Shown here in pieces: positions 11,279-22,566 of a stretch of DNA of 64,000 bases. The DNA is from Chenopodium formosanum (lineage: Eukaryota; Streptophyta; Magnoliopsida; Caryophyllales; Amaranthaceae). Position 1 is the first letter of the stretch. Each line of letters starts with the position of its first letter. Under the pieces are notes generated by a model. It saw only the letters and a program-made list of their open reading frames with translations, did not search any database and was not told the DNA's origin. The translations under genes and the position numbers were made by a program. The stretch lies in contig CM044856.1 in the NCBI GenBank assembly GCA_024500155.1, positions 45,632,303-45,696,302 on the forward strand, written 5' to 3'.

Positions 11279-11868
11279 TTCGCTTTCTTGAACTTTCTTG
11301 AATTTTCTTTACTTAGATTTTGCTTACAAGTTTTTACCTTTCACTTGAAAGGGTTTTTCTTGGTTCAAGCATTAGGATCTTTAATCTTTATTTAGTTCTT
11401 TAATTTTTATTTATTTATTTAGTTGCTTTAAAAATCAGTTAGTTAGCAAAATAAATCAGTTTAGGCGTGTGCTTGTTCTCCAAGGAGTTTGGTGTATGCT
11501 TGTGCGCCAAGGTGCTTGCTCTTCAAGCAAGTTAGAATTCTAGTTTAATTAGGATTGAATTAGGGACTTGTCCTAATCTTCCTAGGTAAACTAAGTCTTA
11601 TAAATAGGGCTGTAAACACACGAATAAATACACATAGAGATTAATATTCAGATTTATTTCTTAAGTTGCATACTTGAGTTTTGGTTGATTGCGATCAATT
11701 GCTGTTTTGGTTGTTTTAGTTAAAACATTCGTTTGGATTGATTAATTAGGTGGATTCTTAATTGATTAATCTTAGTTTTTGTTTAATTCTTGGTGGATTT
11801 CCTGTATAGAATTAGACTTAAACATATCCCTTGTGTTTTGTTGATTTTCGGATCAATAATTCACATCA
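11122..11868 (+). repeat. 3' LTR of B1 (747 bp) with preceding polypurine tract
   Basis: The purine tract GAAGAAGAGGAGGA (11108-11121) sits directly before TGATGCAAG. The LTR has the same length as the 5' copy; I saw differences only at the GCATTCCATGG site and in TTTTGGTTGTTTT. Confidence 0.93.
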
Positions 11869-12940
11869 GAAGCTCTCAAATATCTTCAAAGCCAACAAAA
11901 ACTCCAACCACGCCATGCCAAATGGGTGGAGTATTTGCAAGCTTTTCATTTTGTGATCCAGCATAGGAGAGGCGCCATGAACAAAGGAGCTGATGCACTT
12001 TCAAGGAGATACACACTCTTGAATTCTTTCAAGGCAAGAGTGATTAGTGTTGAAGATGTGAAAGCAAGTAACAAAAATGATCATGACTTTAGTGATTTAT
12101 TTCTAAAATGTTCTAATCATGCTTACAAAGATTATTACATTTTAGATGGCTATTTGTTCAAAGGAAACAGGTTGTGCATTCCAAGGTCAAGCCTAAGAGA
12201 ATCTCTTATCAAAGAGTTTCATGAAGGAGGAATGGCGGGACACTTTGGCATAGAGAAGACTACTCTTCTTGTCCAAGAGTACTTTCATTGGCCTAGATTG
12301 GTTCGTGATGTGGAGTTCATTATGAAGAGATGTGTGATATGTCAAAAGGCCAAGAGTCATAGTCTTCCACAAGGCTATCTTTTGCCCTTACCTATTCCGC
12401 AAGCTCCATGGGAAGATGTTAGTCTTGATTTCGTTGTGGGACTTCCTATGACCCAACGAAAGAAAGATTCCATTATGGTTGTTGTGGACCGTTTTTCTAA
12501 AATGGCTCATTTTATTTCTTGTCATACAACTTATGATGCTACTCATGTTGCTAACTTGTTCTTCAGTGAGATTGTTCGTTTGCATGGTGTACCTAAATCC
12601 ATGGTGAGTGATCGTGATCCAAAATTTCTAAGTCATTTTTGGCTTACATTGTGGAGGAAGATGGGCACGAAATTGAACTTTAGCACTTCAAGTCATCCTC
12701 AAACAGATGGTCAAACCGAAGTGACTAATAGAACTTTGGGATCGTTGTTGCGGTCTTTGGCTACTAAACGTCCCAAGCAATGGGAAGAGATGCTTCCTCA
12801 TGCGGAGTTTGCTTACAATCGTGTACCTAGCAAGACGACAGGTTTGAGTCCTTTTGAAGTGGTGTATGGATTCAATCCGTGCACTCCTATCGATCTCACT
12901 CCCATTCCCTCACCAAGGAAGTTCAGCAATGATGCCGAGG
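11869..12940 (+). CDS. Element A pol, second part (RNase H end, integrase zinc finger and core)
   Basis: It starts with the B1 target duplicate GAAGC and continues the A frame exactly, with no stop. It encodes the end of RNase H, then the integrase HHCC zinc finger (GHFGIEKTTLL...CVICQKAK) and the catalytic core. Its aspartates are at 12427 and 12610 and its glutamate at 12718, giving DX35E spacing. It ends where B2 entered, in the codons NDAEV. The catalytic residues all look intact, so this integrase was probably functional before B1 and B2 arrived. Confidence 0.9.
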
Positions 12941-13658
12941 TGATGTGAATTATTGATCCGAAAATCAACAAAACACAAGGGATATGTTTAAGTCTAATTC
13001 TATACAGGAAATCCACCAAGAATTAAACAAAAACTAAGATTAATCAATTAAGAATCCACCTAATTAATCAATCCAAACGAATGTTTTAACTAAAACAAGC
13101 AAAACAGCAATTGATCGCAATCAACCAAAACTCAAGTATGCAACTTAAGAAATAATCTGAATATTAATCTCTATGTATGTTTATTCGTGTGTTTACAGCC
13201 CTATTTATAAGACTTAGTTTACCTAGGAAGATTAGGACAAGTCCCTAATTCAATCCTAATTAAACTAGAATTCTATCTTGCTTGAAGAGCAAGCACCTTA
13301 GCGCACAAGCATACACCAAACTGATTTATTTTGCTAACTAACTGATTTTTAAAGCAACTAAATAAATAAATAAAAATTAAAGAACTAAATAAAGATTAAA
13401 GATCCTAATGCTTGAACCAAGAAAAACCCTTTCAAGTGAAAGGTAAAAACTTGTAAGCAAAATCTAAGTAAAGAAAATTCAAGAAAGTTCAAGAAAGTGA
13501 ACTAGACTCCAAGAAAAACCACTAAGCAAACCGTGACTTTGCTTTGATATCCAAGAAAGTGTCCATGCAATGCTTGGCTTGAATCAATGTTTAGGGACAA
13601 GCTATCTTGATGCATGATAAGCAAATCTTCGAAGTTCTCCATGCTTAGACTTGCATCA
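12941..13658 (-). repeat. 3' LTR of B2 (718 bp)
   Basis: It reads TGATGTGAATT...GACTTGCATCA on the plus strand and is followed by the reversed purine tract TCCTCCTCTTCTTC. The 28-bp segment of the long LTR form is absent. Confidence 0.92.
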
Positions 13659-16438
13659 TCCTCCTCTTCTTCGAAAGAATTTGTCCTCAAATCTCGAAGT
13701 TCCTCATCAGGAATATACTTAGCCAAATCGCCAACATTGAATGTAGCACTAACTCCATATTCTCCCGGAAGTTCTAACTTATAAGCATTGTCATTGATCT
13801 TCTCAATAATCTTGAAAGGACCTTCACTTCTAGGCATCAACTTATTCTTGACAAATCTTCTATAGAACGAAGCTAGACCATGAAAAGACCTTACTTCACT
13901 CATATTAGTAGGAATAGGCCAAGTTTTAATAGCCTCTACTTTCGAATGATCAACTGAAACACCATCCTTTAATACAACATAACCAAGAAAAGTAACACTA
14001 GGCACTAAGAAGTAGCATTTTTCAAGCTTAGCATAGAGTTTCTTCTCTCTTAACACTTCAAACACACTTGTTAGATGATTTAAATGATCATGCAAATTTT
14101 TAGAGTATATCAGAATATCATCTAAATAAACAACAACAAACTTGCCAAGGAAAGGTTTAAGTACCTCATGCATCAACCTCATGAAAGTGCTTGGTGCATT
14201 AGTGAGTCCAAACGGCATCACCAACCATTCATACAACCCTAACTTAGTCTTGAATGCTGTTTTCCACTCATCTCCTTCTCTCATTCGAATTTGATGATAA
14301 CCACTCATAAGATCAATCTTAGAAAACAATTGTGAACCATGTAGTTCATCAAGTAGATCATCTAATCTTGGAATAGGAAATCGGTATTTGATAGTGATGT
14401 TATTCACACTCCTACTATCAATACACATGCGCCAACTCCCATCTTTCTTTGGGACAAGTAAAGTAGGCACAGCACAAGGGCTCATACTTTCCCTCACGTA
14501 TCCTCTAGTCATAAGCTCTTCAATTTGCCTTTGCATCTCCTTTGTTTCTTCCGGATTACTTCTATAGGCTGCCTTATTAGGTAATGGTGCTCCCGGAATC
14601 AAGTCAATTTGATGCTCTATCCCACGAATAGGAGGTAGTCCTGGAGGTAATTCCTTAGGAAAGACATCCTTGAATTCTTCTAAAACAGATTCCAATTCAT
14701 ACGGCCTCTTTGCTTGTTTATCTTGATCAATTCGAATCTCATTAGAAACAAGTATATATACCACATTGTTGCTGCAAATCTCTTTTTCTAATTCCCTCTC
14801 ACTAATCAAATAAGAACTCTTCGAATTAGAGGTAACATTAGAAGACTTGTTGCTTATCAAAGGTTTTAAAGCAACCGGTCTCTCTTTTTCTCCTTTTCTC
14901 ACAACATACACATTAGTCCTTCCATCAAACTTCACAAATCTATCATATTGCCAAGGACGGCCTAATAGTATATGACAAGCATCCATAGGACAAACATCAC
15001 ACAAAACTTTATCATGAAATTTACCAATTGAAAAGGAGATTAAGGCTTGTTTAGTTACCTTAACATCACTCGAATTATTAAGCCAATGAAGCTTATAAGG
15101 GCTTGGATGTTCAGTAGTTGGCCACTTCAATTTGTCTACCAAAGTAGTAGATACCACATTAGTGCAACTCCCCGTGTCTATGATCATATCACACAACCTA
15201 TCTTTTACCTTGCACCTTGTAAGAAAGATTTTCTCCCTTTGATTGTTTTCCATAGGTACGGTTTTAGAGTGTAGCGCCCTTCTTAGAACCAAACTTTGAC
15301 CATGAGTCTCGGGATCAATTTCGTCAATATGCCCCTCCTCTTCTTCAAAGTTTTCCTCTTCGTTCTTTTCTTCATCGTCACTACCTTGCTCACACTTACC
15401 TTGTTCTTGTTCCCACTCTTGAGCAGTCATTACTCTTTTTGATGGACAATTAGTTGCAATGTGACCAACACTACCACACTTGAAGCACTTCCTATCTTCA
15501 ACAAGCTTTTTAGGAGCTTCAAACTTTGATTTAGTCTCCTTGTAGTTCGAACTAGAACCACTTTTCTCCAAGTTGTTCTTCTCAAAAGGTTTAGTGAAAC
15601 CTTTTACAAAGGGCTTAGTGTACGTCCCTTTCTTCCCCTTTATCTGTTTTTCAACTTTCAAAGCTACCTTGCAAACATCCTCAAAGGACCAATATTGTTG
15701 CAATTCAACCTTTTCAGCAATATTATCATTCAACCCCGAAATAAATCTAGCAATCTTATGCTCAACAATCTCTTCTAAGCCACATAGCATGCATAACTTT
15801 TCAAATTCACCAATATAATTCTCAACAGTCATAGAATTTTGTTTAAAAAGTTGCATCTTAAGATAAACATCTTGAATATAATCACTAGGTACGAACCTTT
15901 TTTTCATGTGCTTCTTGAGTTGTTCCCAAGTTGAGATTCTTGCACGCCCCTCCTTATGCCTTTTCTTCTTTAGATTATCATACCAAAGACTAGCATAACC
16001 GGTCAGTTTTAATTCAGCCAATTTGCATCTTTTCCTTTCATCATACTCCTTATAATCAAAGAGTGTCTCGGCCCTTCTAATCCACTCAAAGTATTTTTCA
16101 GGTTCATTCATACTCCCATTGAATTCGGGAAGATCTTATCTAAGGTTCCTATCATCATCCTTTGTTCGGTCTCTTATCTTAGGCCTTGGTGATTCATCAC
16201 TTGACGAATAAATATTTCGTGGCCTCCTTGGATTCCTCCTTGGTTGTTCTTCCTCACTTGAACCAGAATTAGGGTTAGAATTCCCTTTCCTTGAAGAATC
16301 TCCAGCAAGAGTATCAAGCCTTTTTAATATCTCATCCATCCTTGCTGCCAACTCGTTAATTCGCCTATCTCTTCTAAGATTTTGAGCCTGTTCTAAGGTT
16401 AATCCCCTTGGAACCTGTGGAACCTCCTCGTCACTCAT
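13502..16438 (-). pseudogene. B2 gag-pol with a stop and a fused RT to C-terminus
   Basis: The start is the ATG at 16438 (complement). A TAA at 16136-16138 replaces a leucine codon after about 100 residues. After it the frame is open to 13502 through the capsid domain, CCHC knuckle, protease and most of RT (GKFVVVYLDDILIYS). At 13844-13850 the RT sequence RRFVKN is fused directly to KLMPRSEGPF at the integrase end, so RNase H and the integrase core are missing. The fusion point CAAGAAT occurs at both ends of the missing segment in full copies, so the deletion used a 7-bp direct repeat. The tail continues into the LTR. Confidence 0.9.
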
Positions 16439-16730
16439 GATTCCTACACAAACCAAGTCAGTTCATGCAAAAATCTTGATTAAAAGATCGAATCTTGAAG
16501 AAAAACTAGGCAACACAAAAACCGGACTCTCAACCGCAAATCAGTGCACAAACACCAAACGTTTGAGGCTGTGTAGAACGCGTTACTCAACTAAAAATTA
16601 TGAAATTTTAAATGGTGGTAGCTGGACGTTTTTAGAGTTCAATGCAAAAAGAATCACGCAAAAATTCCCAGCCAATTGTTCCCAGTTTATTTTTTTCCGA
16701 AGTTGCGTAACCTGGCTCTGATACCAAAGA

Positions 16731-17448
16731 TGATGTGAATTATTGATCCGAAAATCAACAAAACACAAGGGATATGTTTAAGTCTAATTCTATACAGGAA
16801 ATCCACCAAGAATTAAACAAAAACTAAGATTAATCAATTAAGAATCCACCTAATTAATCAATCCAAACGAATGTTTTAACTAAAACAAGCAAAACAGCAA
16901 TTGATCGCAATCAACCAAAACTCAAGTATGCAACTTAAGAAATAATCTGAATATTAATCTCTATGTATGTTTATTCGTGTGTTTACAGCCCTATTTATAA
17001 GACTTAGTTTACCTAGGAAGATTAGGACAAGTCCCTAATTCAATCGTAATTAAACTAGAATTCTAACTTGCTTGAAGAGCAAGCACCTTGGCGCACAAGC
17101 ATACACCAAACTGATTTATTTTGCTAACTAACTGATTTTTAAAGCAACTAAATAAATAAATAAAAATTAAAGAACTAAATAAAGATTAAAGATCCTAATG
17201 CTTGAACCAAGAAAAACCCTTTCAAGTGAAAGGTAAAAACTTGTAAGCAAAATCTAAGTAAAGAAAATTCAAGAAAGTTCAAGAAAGTGAACTAGACTCC
17301 AAGAAAAACCACTAAGCAAACCGTGACTTTGCTTTGATATCCAAGAAAGTGTCCATGCAATGCTTGGCTTGAATCAATGTTTAGGGACAAGCTATCTTGA
17401 TGCATGATAAGCAAATCTTCGAAGTTCTCCATGCTTAGACTTGCATCA
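16731..17448 (-). repeat. 5' LTR of B2 (718 bp)
   Basis: It is preceded on the plus strand by the reversed primer site CCTGGCTCTGATACCA and ends GACTTGCATCA at the target duplicate CGAGG. Confidence 0.92.
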
Positions 17449-17953
17449 CGAGGTGCGTGCAAAAGAAATTAAATCTATGCATGAGCAAGTTCGTTCCAAA
17501 ATTGAACAAGCTAATGCAAAGACAAAGGCATACTATGACAAGAAAAGAAAGGAGGTCCAGTTTCAGCCCGGTGATTTAGTTTGGATTCATCTTCGAAAGG
17601 AAAGATTTCCTTCCAAAAGACGGTCTAAGGTTAGTCCTCGTAGTGATGGTCCATTTGCTATTGTTGAAAAGGTGAATGATAATGCTTACAAAGTTGAGTT
17701 GCCCGGAGACTATGGTGTTTCTAGCACCTTTAATGTGGCTGATTTATCACCTTACTATGATGAGTTTGAAGAGTTGCCGAGTTTGTGGGCAAACTCTTTT
17801 CAAGAAGGGGGGAATGTTGTAGCCAAGCCTAACAACTTGGTTATGGACGTTTCTTTAGTTCAAGACATAGCATCATGCATTGGTGCTATGCGTTCTATCC
17901 AGGTGCAGCAAGATATTCAATCCTTTGAGTTTCTTGTTGTTCTTATTAACTAG
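17449..17953 (+). CDS. Element A pol, third part (integrase C-terminus and LTR-encoded tail)
   Basis: It resumes the A frame in the AEVRAKEIK region after the B2 target duplicate. It holds the basic segment and the GPY/F-type motif SDGPFAIVEKVNDNAYKVEL, then DLSPYYDEFEELPSL. The next codons, FQEGGN, are the polypurine tract itself (17801-17814). The last 46 residues before the TAG at 17951-17953 are encoded by the LTR. Together the three A parts total 4431 bp, a multiple of three, without any internal stop. I see no classical chromodomain. Confidence 0.88.
17801..17814 (+). other. Polypurine tract of A, inside the pol frame
   Basis: CAAGAAGGGGGGAA directly before the LTR start TGTTGTAGCC. 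It primes plus-strand DNA synthesis in this class of element and here is also translated. Confidence 0.85.
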
Positions 17954-18856
17954 TTCAATCTAGTTCATTTTATGCTTTGAATAAATTGTAAACTTTAGTC
18001 TTATTTTAAGTTTGCAAATTAGTTTTATTTTCTTTAAGTTTTCTTTAGCTTGTTAAAGTTCGAAAATGTAGTGTCACATTCACATGAAGTACAAGTACAA
18101 GATACAACAAGAAGGCAGCCATTTAACTTGGGTGTTACAATCAGCTTCAATGAGGAGTTGCAAACTATCAATCCAAGTGGGCGTCATTTCAGCATTTGAG
18201 CATCAAAAGGCGTCCAAATACACTCTTGTCTACATACATCCAAGCTTGATCCAAGGCTTGAATCAAGGAGGAGTTACACTTCTTTTTGCTGTTGAATTGG
18301 GCGTGAATTAAGGGGCTGTTTTGCTTCTTACTTCCTGCTTGGTTGAGGCTTAATTGAGGAGGATGTGACCACCACTTTTAATGTATCTAGACACAAAATC
18401 TGTTTTTAATGTATCTAGACACAAAATCTGTTTTTAATGTATCTAGACACAAAATCTGTTTTTGATGTATCTAGACACAAAATCTGTTTTGATGCTTAGC
18501 TTAGGCGTGTAACAAGTGGGCTGACATCTCACTTAGTTTAGCTTGTACTTAAGGATGCTTGTTTACTATAAATAGCAAGCAAATGTGAATGAGAAAGGAG
18601 ATTATTAAAACATTAAAAAAAAAACTTGTCTTACATTCGTTTCTTGGATTAGAAACAAAACCTGAAATTCTTGGATATGGAATTTCGTTTCCTTTGCTTA
18701 GTTAGCTAGTTTAGGCTACTAGTTGGCTTGTGATCTTAGGAATCCATTTCGTTTCTTAGTGGTGTGACTGTAGCTAAGAAGCTATTTGGTTCATTAGTCT
18801 TACTTATCTTGGTTCATCCCTTGTATATTTCGGGTTGATACTCCAAATATACAACA
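17815..18856 (+). repeat. 3' LTR of A (1042 bp)
   Basis: It begins TGTTGTAGCC, ends ACAACA and is followed by the duplicate CACTT (18857-18861). It is three bases longer than the 5' LTR because of a longer A-run near 18611. Confidence 0.93.
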
Positions 18857-18861
18857 CACTT

Positions 18862-19248
18862 TGCCTCTTAATCGTATAGCATGACTCGTAGAGTCGGTTC
18901 ATAGTGCTCGATGGGCAAGATGGCCTCAGTACCGTAAAACATGAGAAATGGGGTTTACCCAGTTGCCCCTTTTTCAATTGTTTAGATGGCCCATAGGACA
19001 TAAATTAACTCTTCAACCCATAAACACCGCGTTCTTTCAATTTTCTTTTTTATATCGTCTGAGATGAGCTTGTTGAAGGCCTAAACTTGGTCATTTGCTT
19101 GGGGTCGGCCGACTGATGCAAAACAGTTTGAGATCCCTTGATCTCCCAACCAATCTTGAGATGAGGCATCTCAAACTAAGGGCCATTATCAAACACCATA
19201 GGCATAAGTACCCCATATCGGGTGATGATGTTTTTCTAGGTGAAAGAG
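18862..19248 (-). pseudogene. C element integrase core to C-terminus
   Basis: On the minus strand this piece encodes the middle integrase aspartate region (MVFDNGPQFE), a degraded HPQ-GQ segment with the equivalent of the active-site glutamate lost or obscured, and the later motif for the Y-T/GTEA-like segment before IEHYEP. Several frameshifts and stops are present. It joins the 36541 piece across B3 (duplicate AAGAG) and the 3086 piece across A (duplicate CACTT). Confidence 0.8.
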
Positions 19249-19963
19249 TGATGCAAGTCTAAGCATGGAGAACTTCGAAGATTTGCTTATCATGCATCAA
19301 GATAGCTTGTCCCTAAACATTGATTCAAGCCAAGCATTGCATGGACACTTTCTTGGATATCAAAGCAAAGCCACAGTTTGCTTAGTGGCTTTTCTTGGAG
19401 TCTAGTTCACTTTCTTGAACTTTCTTGAATTTTCTTTACTTAGATTTTGCTTACAAGTTTTTACCTTTCACGTGAAAGGGTTTTTCTTGGTTCAAGCATT
19501 AGGATCTTAATCTTTATTTAGTTCTTTAATTTTTATTTATTTATTTAGTTGCTTTAAAAATCAGTTAGTTAGCAAAATAAATCAGTTTGGTGTATGCTTG
19601 TGCGCCAAGGTGCTTGCTCTTCAAGCAAGTTAGAATTCTAGTTTAATTAGGATTGAATTAAGGACTTGTCCTAATCTTCCTAGGAAAACTAAGTCTTATA
19701 AATAGGGCTGTAAACACACGAATAGATATACATAGATTAATATTCAGATTATTTCTTAAGTTGCATACTTGAGTTTTGGTTGATTGCGATCAATTGCTGT
19801 TTTGTTTGTTTTAGTTAAAACATTCGTTTGGATTGAATAATTAGGTGGATTCTTAATTGATTAATCTTAGTTTTTGTTTAATTCTTGGTGGATTTCCTGT
19901 ATAGAATTAGACTTAAACATATCCCTTGTGTTTTGTTGATTTTCGGATCAATAATTCACATCA
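19249..19963 (+). repeat. 5' LTR of B3 (715 bp)
   Basis: Short LTR form. The primer site that follows (from 19968) reads TGGTATCAGACCAGG, missing two bases relative to the tRNA-iMet complement, which must be a change after insertion or during repair. Confidence 0.92.
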
Positions 19964-20255
19964 TCTTTGGTATCAGACCAGGTTTGCGCAACTTCGGTAA
20001 AAATTAATCTGGGAACAATTGGCTGGGAATTTTTACGTGATTCTTTCTTCATTGAACTCTAAAAACATCCAGCTACCACCATATAAAATTTCATAATTTG
20101 TAGTTGAGTAACGCGTTCTACACAGCCTCAAACGTTTGGTGTTTGTGCACTGATTTGCGGTTGAGAGTCCGGTTTTTGTGTTGCCTAGTTTTTCTTCAAG
20201 ATTCGATCTTTTAATCAATATTTTTGCATGAACTGACTTGGTTTGTGTAGGAATC

Positions 20256-21820
20256 ATGAGTGACGAGGAGGTTCCACAGGTTCCAAGGGGATTAACCTTA
20301 GAACAGGCTCAAAATCTTAGAAGAGATAGGCGAATTGACGAGTTGGCAGCAAGGATGGATGAGATATTAAAAAGGCTTGATACTCTTGCTGGAGATTCTT
20401 CAAGGAAAGGGAATTCTAACCCTAATTCTGCTTCAAGTGAGGAAGAACAACCAAGGAGGAACCCAAGGAGGCCACGAAATAATTATTCTTCAAGTGATGA
20501 ATCACCAAGGGTTAAGAGAAGAGATAGACCAAAGGATGATGATAGGAACCTTAGATTAGATCTTCCCAAATTCAATGGGAGTATGAATGAACCTGAAAAA
20601 TACTTTGAGTGGATTAGAAGGGCCGAGACACTTTTTGATTACAAGGAGTATGATGAAAGGAAAAGATGCAAATTGGCTGAATTAAAACTGACCGGTTATG
20701 CTAGTCTTTGGTATAATAATCTAAAGAAGAAAAGGCATAAGGAGGGGCGTGCAAGAATCTCAACTTGGGAACAACTCAAGAAGCACATGAAAAAAAGGTT
20801 CGTACCTAGTGATTATATTCAAGATGTTTATCTTAAGATGCAACTTTTTAAACAAAATTCTATGACTGTTGAGAATTATATTGGTGAATTTGAAAAGTTA
20901 TGCATGCTATGTGGCTTAGAAGAGATTGTTGAGCATAAGATTGCTAGATTTATTTCGGGGTTGAATGATAATATTGTTGAAAAAGTTGAATTGCAACAAT
21001 ATTGGTCCTTTGAGGATGTTTGCAAGGTAGCTTTGAAAGTTGAAAAACAGATAAAGGGGAAGAAAGGGACGTACAGTAAGCCCTTTGTAAAAGGTTTCAC
21101 TAAACCTTTTGAGAAGAACAGCTTGGAGGAAAGTGGTTCTAGTTCGAACTACAAGGAGACTAAATCAAAGTTTGAAGCTCCTAAAAAGCTTGTTGAAGAT
21201 AGGAAGTGCTTCAAGTGTGGTAGTGTTGGTCACATTGCAACTAATTGTCCATCAAAAAGAGTAATGACTGCTCAAGAGTGGGAACAAGAACAAGCTAAGT
21301 GTGAGCAAGGTAGTGACTATGAAGAAAAGAACGAAGAGGAAAACTTTGAAGAAGAGGAGGGGCATATTGACGAAATTGATCCCAAGGCTCATGGTCAAAG
21401 TTTGGTTCTAAGAAGGGCACTACACTCTAAAACCGTACCTATGGAAAACAATCAATGGGAGAAAATCTTTCTTACAAGGTGCAAGGTAGAAGATAGGTTG
21501 TGTGATATGATCATAGACACGGGGAGTTGCACTAATGTGGTATCTACTACTTTGGTAGACAAATTGAAGTGGCCAACTACTGAACATCCAAGCCCTTATA
21601 AGCTTCATTGGCTTAATAATTCGAGTGATGTTAAGGTAACTAAACAAGCCTTAATCTCCTTTTCAATTGGTAAATTTCATGATAAAGTTTTGTGTGATGT
21701 TTGTCCTATGGATGCTTGTCATATACTATTAGGCCATCCTTGGCAATATGATAGATTAATGAAGTTTGATGGAAGGACTAATGTGTATGTTGTGAGAAAA
21801 GGAGAAAAAGAGAGACCGGT
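20256..21820 (+). pseudogene. B3 gag-pol, first part (gag and protease)
   Basis: From ATG 20256 the frame is open through the basic/Ser-rich N-terminal region, capsid domain, CCHC knuckle (CFKCGSVGHIATNC) and protease (IIDTGSCTNVVS). It stops at the B4 insertion in codons KERPV. The frame rejoins exactly at 33012 after removal of B4 and one CCGGT duplicate. This first part has no lesion of its own; later parts do. Confidence 0.88.
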
Positions 21821-22566
21821 TGATGTGAATTATTGATCCGAAAATCAACAAGACACAAGGGATATGTTTAAGTCTAATTCTATACAGGAAATCCACCAAG
21901 AATTAAACAAAAACTAAGATTAATCAATTAAGAATCCACCTAATTAATCAATCCAAACGAATGTTTTAACTAAAACAAGCAAAACAGCAATTGATCGCAA
22001 TCAACCAAAACTCAAGTATGCAACTTAAGAAATAATCTGAATATTAATCTCTATGTATGTTTATTTGTGTGTTTACAGCCCTATTTATAAGACTTAGTTT
22101 ACCTAGGAAGATTAGGACAAGTCCCTAATTCAATCCTAATTAAACTAGAATTCTAACTTGCTTGAAGAGCAAGCACCTTGGCGCACAAGCATACACCAAA
22201 CTCCTTGGAGAACAAGTACACGCCTAAACTGATTTATTTTGCTAAATAACTGATTTTTAAAGCAACTAAATAAATAAATAAAAATTAAAGAACTAAATAA
22301 AGATTAAAGATCCTAATGCTTGAACCAAGAAAAACCCTTTCAAGTGAAAGGTAAAAACTTGTAAGCAAAATCTAAGTAAAGAAAATTCAAGAAAGTTCAA
22401 GAAAGTGAACTAGACTCTAAGAAAAACCACTAAGCAAACTGTGGCTTTGCTTTGATATCCAAGAAAGTGTCCATGCAATGCTTGGCTTGAATCAATGTTT
22501 AGGGACAAGCTATCTTGATGCATGATAAGCAAATCTTCGAAGTTCTCCATGCTTAGACTTGCATCA
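21821..22566 (-). repeat. 3' LTR of B4 (746 bp)
   Basis: Long LTR form; followed at 22567 by the reversed purine tract. One visible difference from its partner is CAACAAGACAC against CAACAAAACAC. Confidence 0.92.

Larger units (their letters stand above)
7067..11868 (+). mobile_element. B1: family B element inserted in A, RT and RNase H deleted
   Basis: 4802 bp, target duplication GAAGC (7062-7066 and 11869-11873), LTRs of 747 bp each with about two differences by eye. It inserted into the RNase H codons of A in the same orientation. Full-length B copies are about 6.1 kb; B1 lacks about 1.35 kb covering RT and RNase H. It is a non-autonomous derivative or was deleted after insertion. Confidence 0.95.
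12941..17448 (-). mobile_element. B2: family B element in A, inverted, RNase H and integrase deleted
   Basis: 4508 bp on the minus strand, target duplication CGAGG (12936-12940 and 17449-17453), LTRs of 718 bp each with about three differences. It is the short LTR form. It lies only 1.07 kb from B1 in the opposite orientation. Confidence 0.95.
3087..18856 (+). mobile_element. Element A: young Ty3/gypsy element with intact frame, host of B1 and B2
   Basis: 5' LTR 3087-4125, primer site 4128, gag-pol from 4203, polypurine tract 17801-17814, 3' LTR 17815-18856, target duplication CACTT. By eye the LTRs differ by about three substitutions and a 3-bp length change in an A-run. B1 (7067-11868) and B2 (12941-17448) interrupt the coding region. 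Without them and one target duplicate each, the element is about 6.45 kb with a continuous gag-pol frame. The integrase C-terminal motif DLSPYYDEFEELPSL and the reading of pol into the LTR resemble CRM-clade chromoviruses; the clade assignment is an inference. Confidence 0.93.

Noticed and set aside
18857..19248. Host gene fragment between A and B3
   Set aside because: Minus-strand translation joins the C integrase pieces on both sides exactly, so it is C pol.
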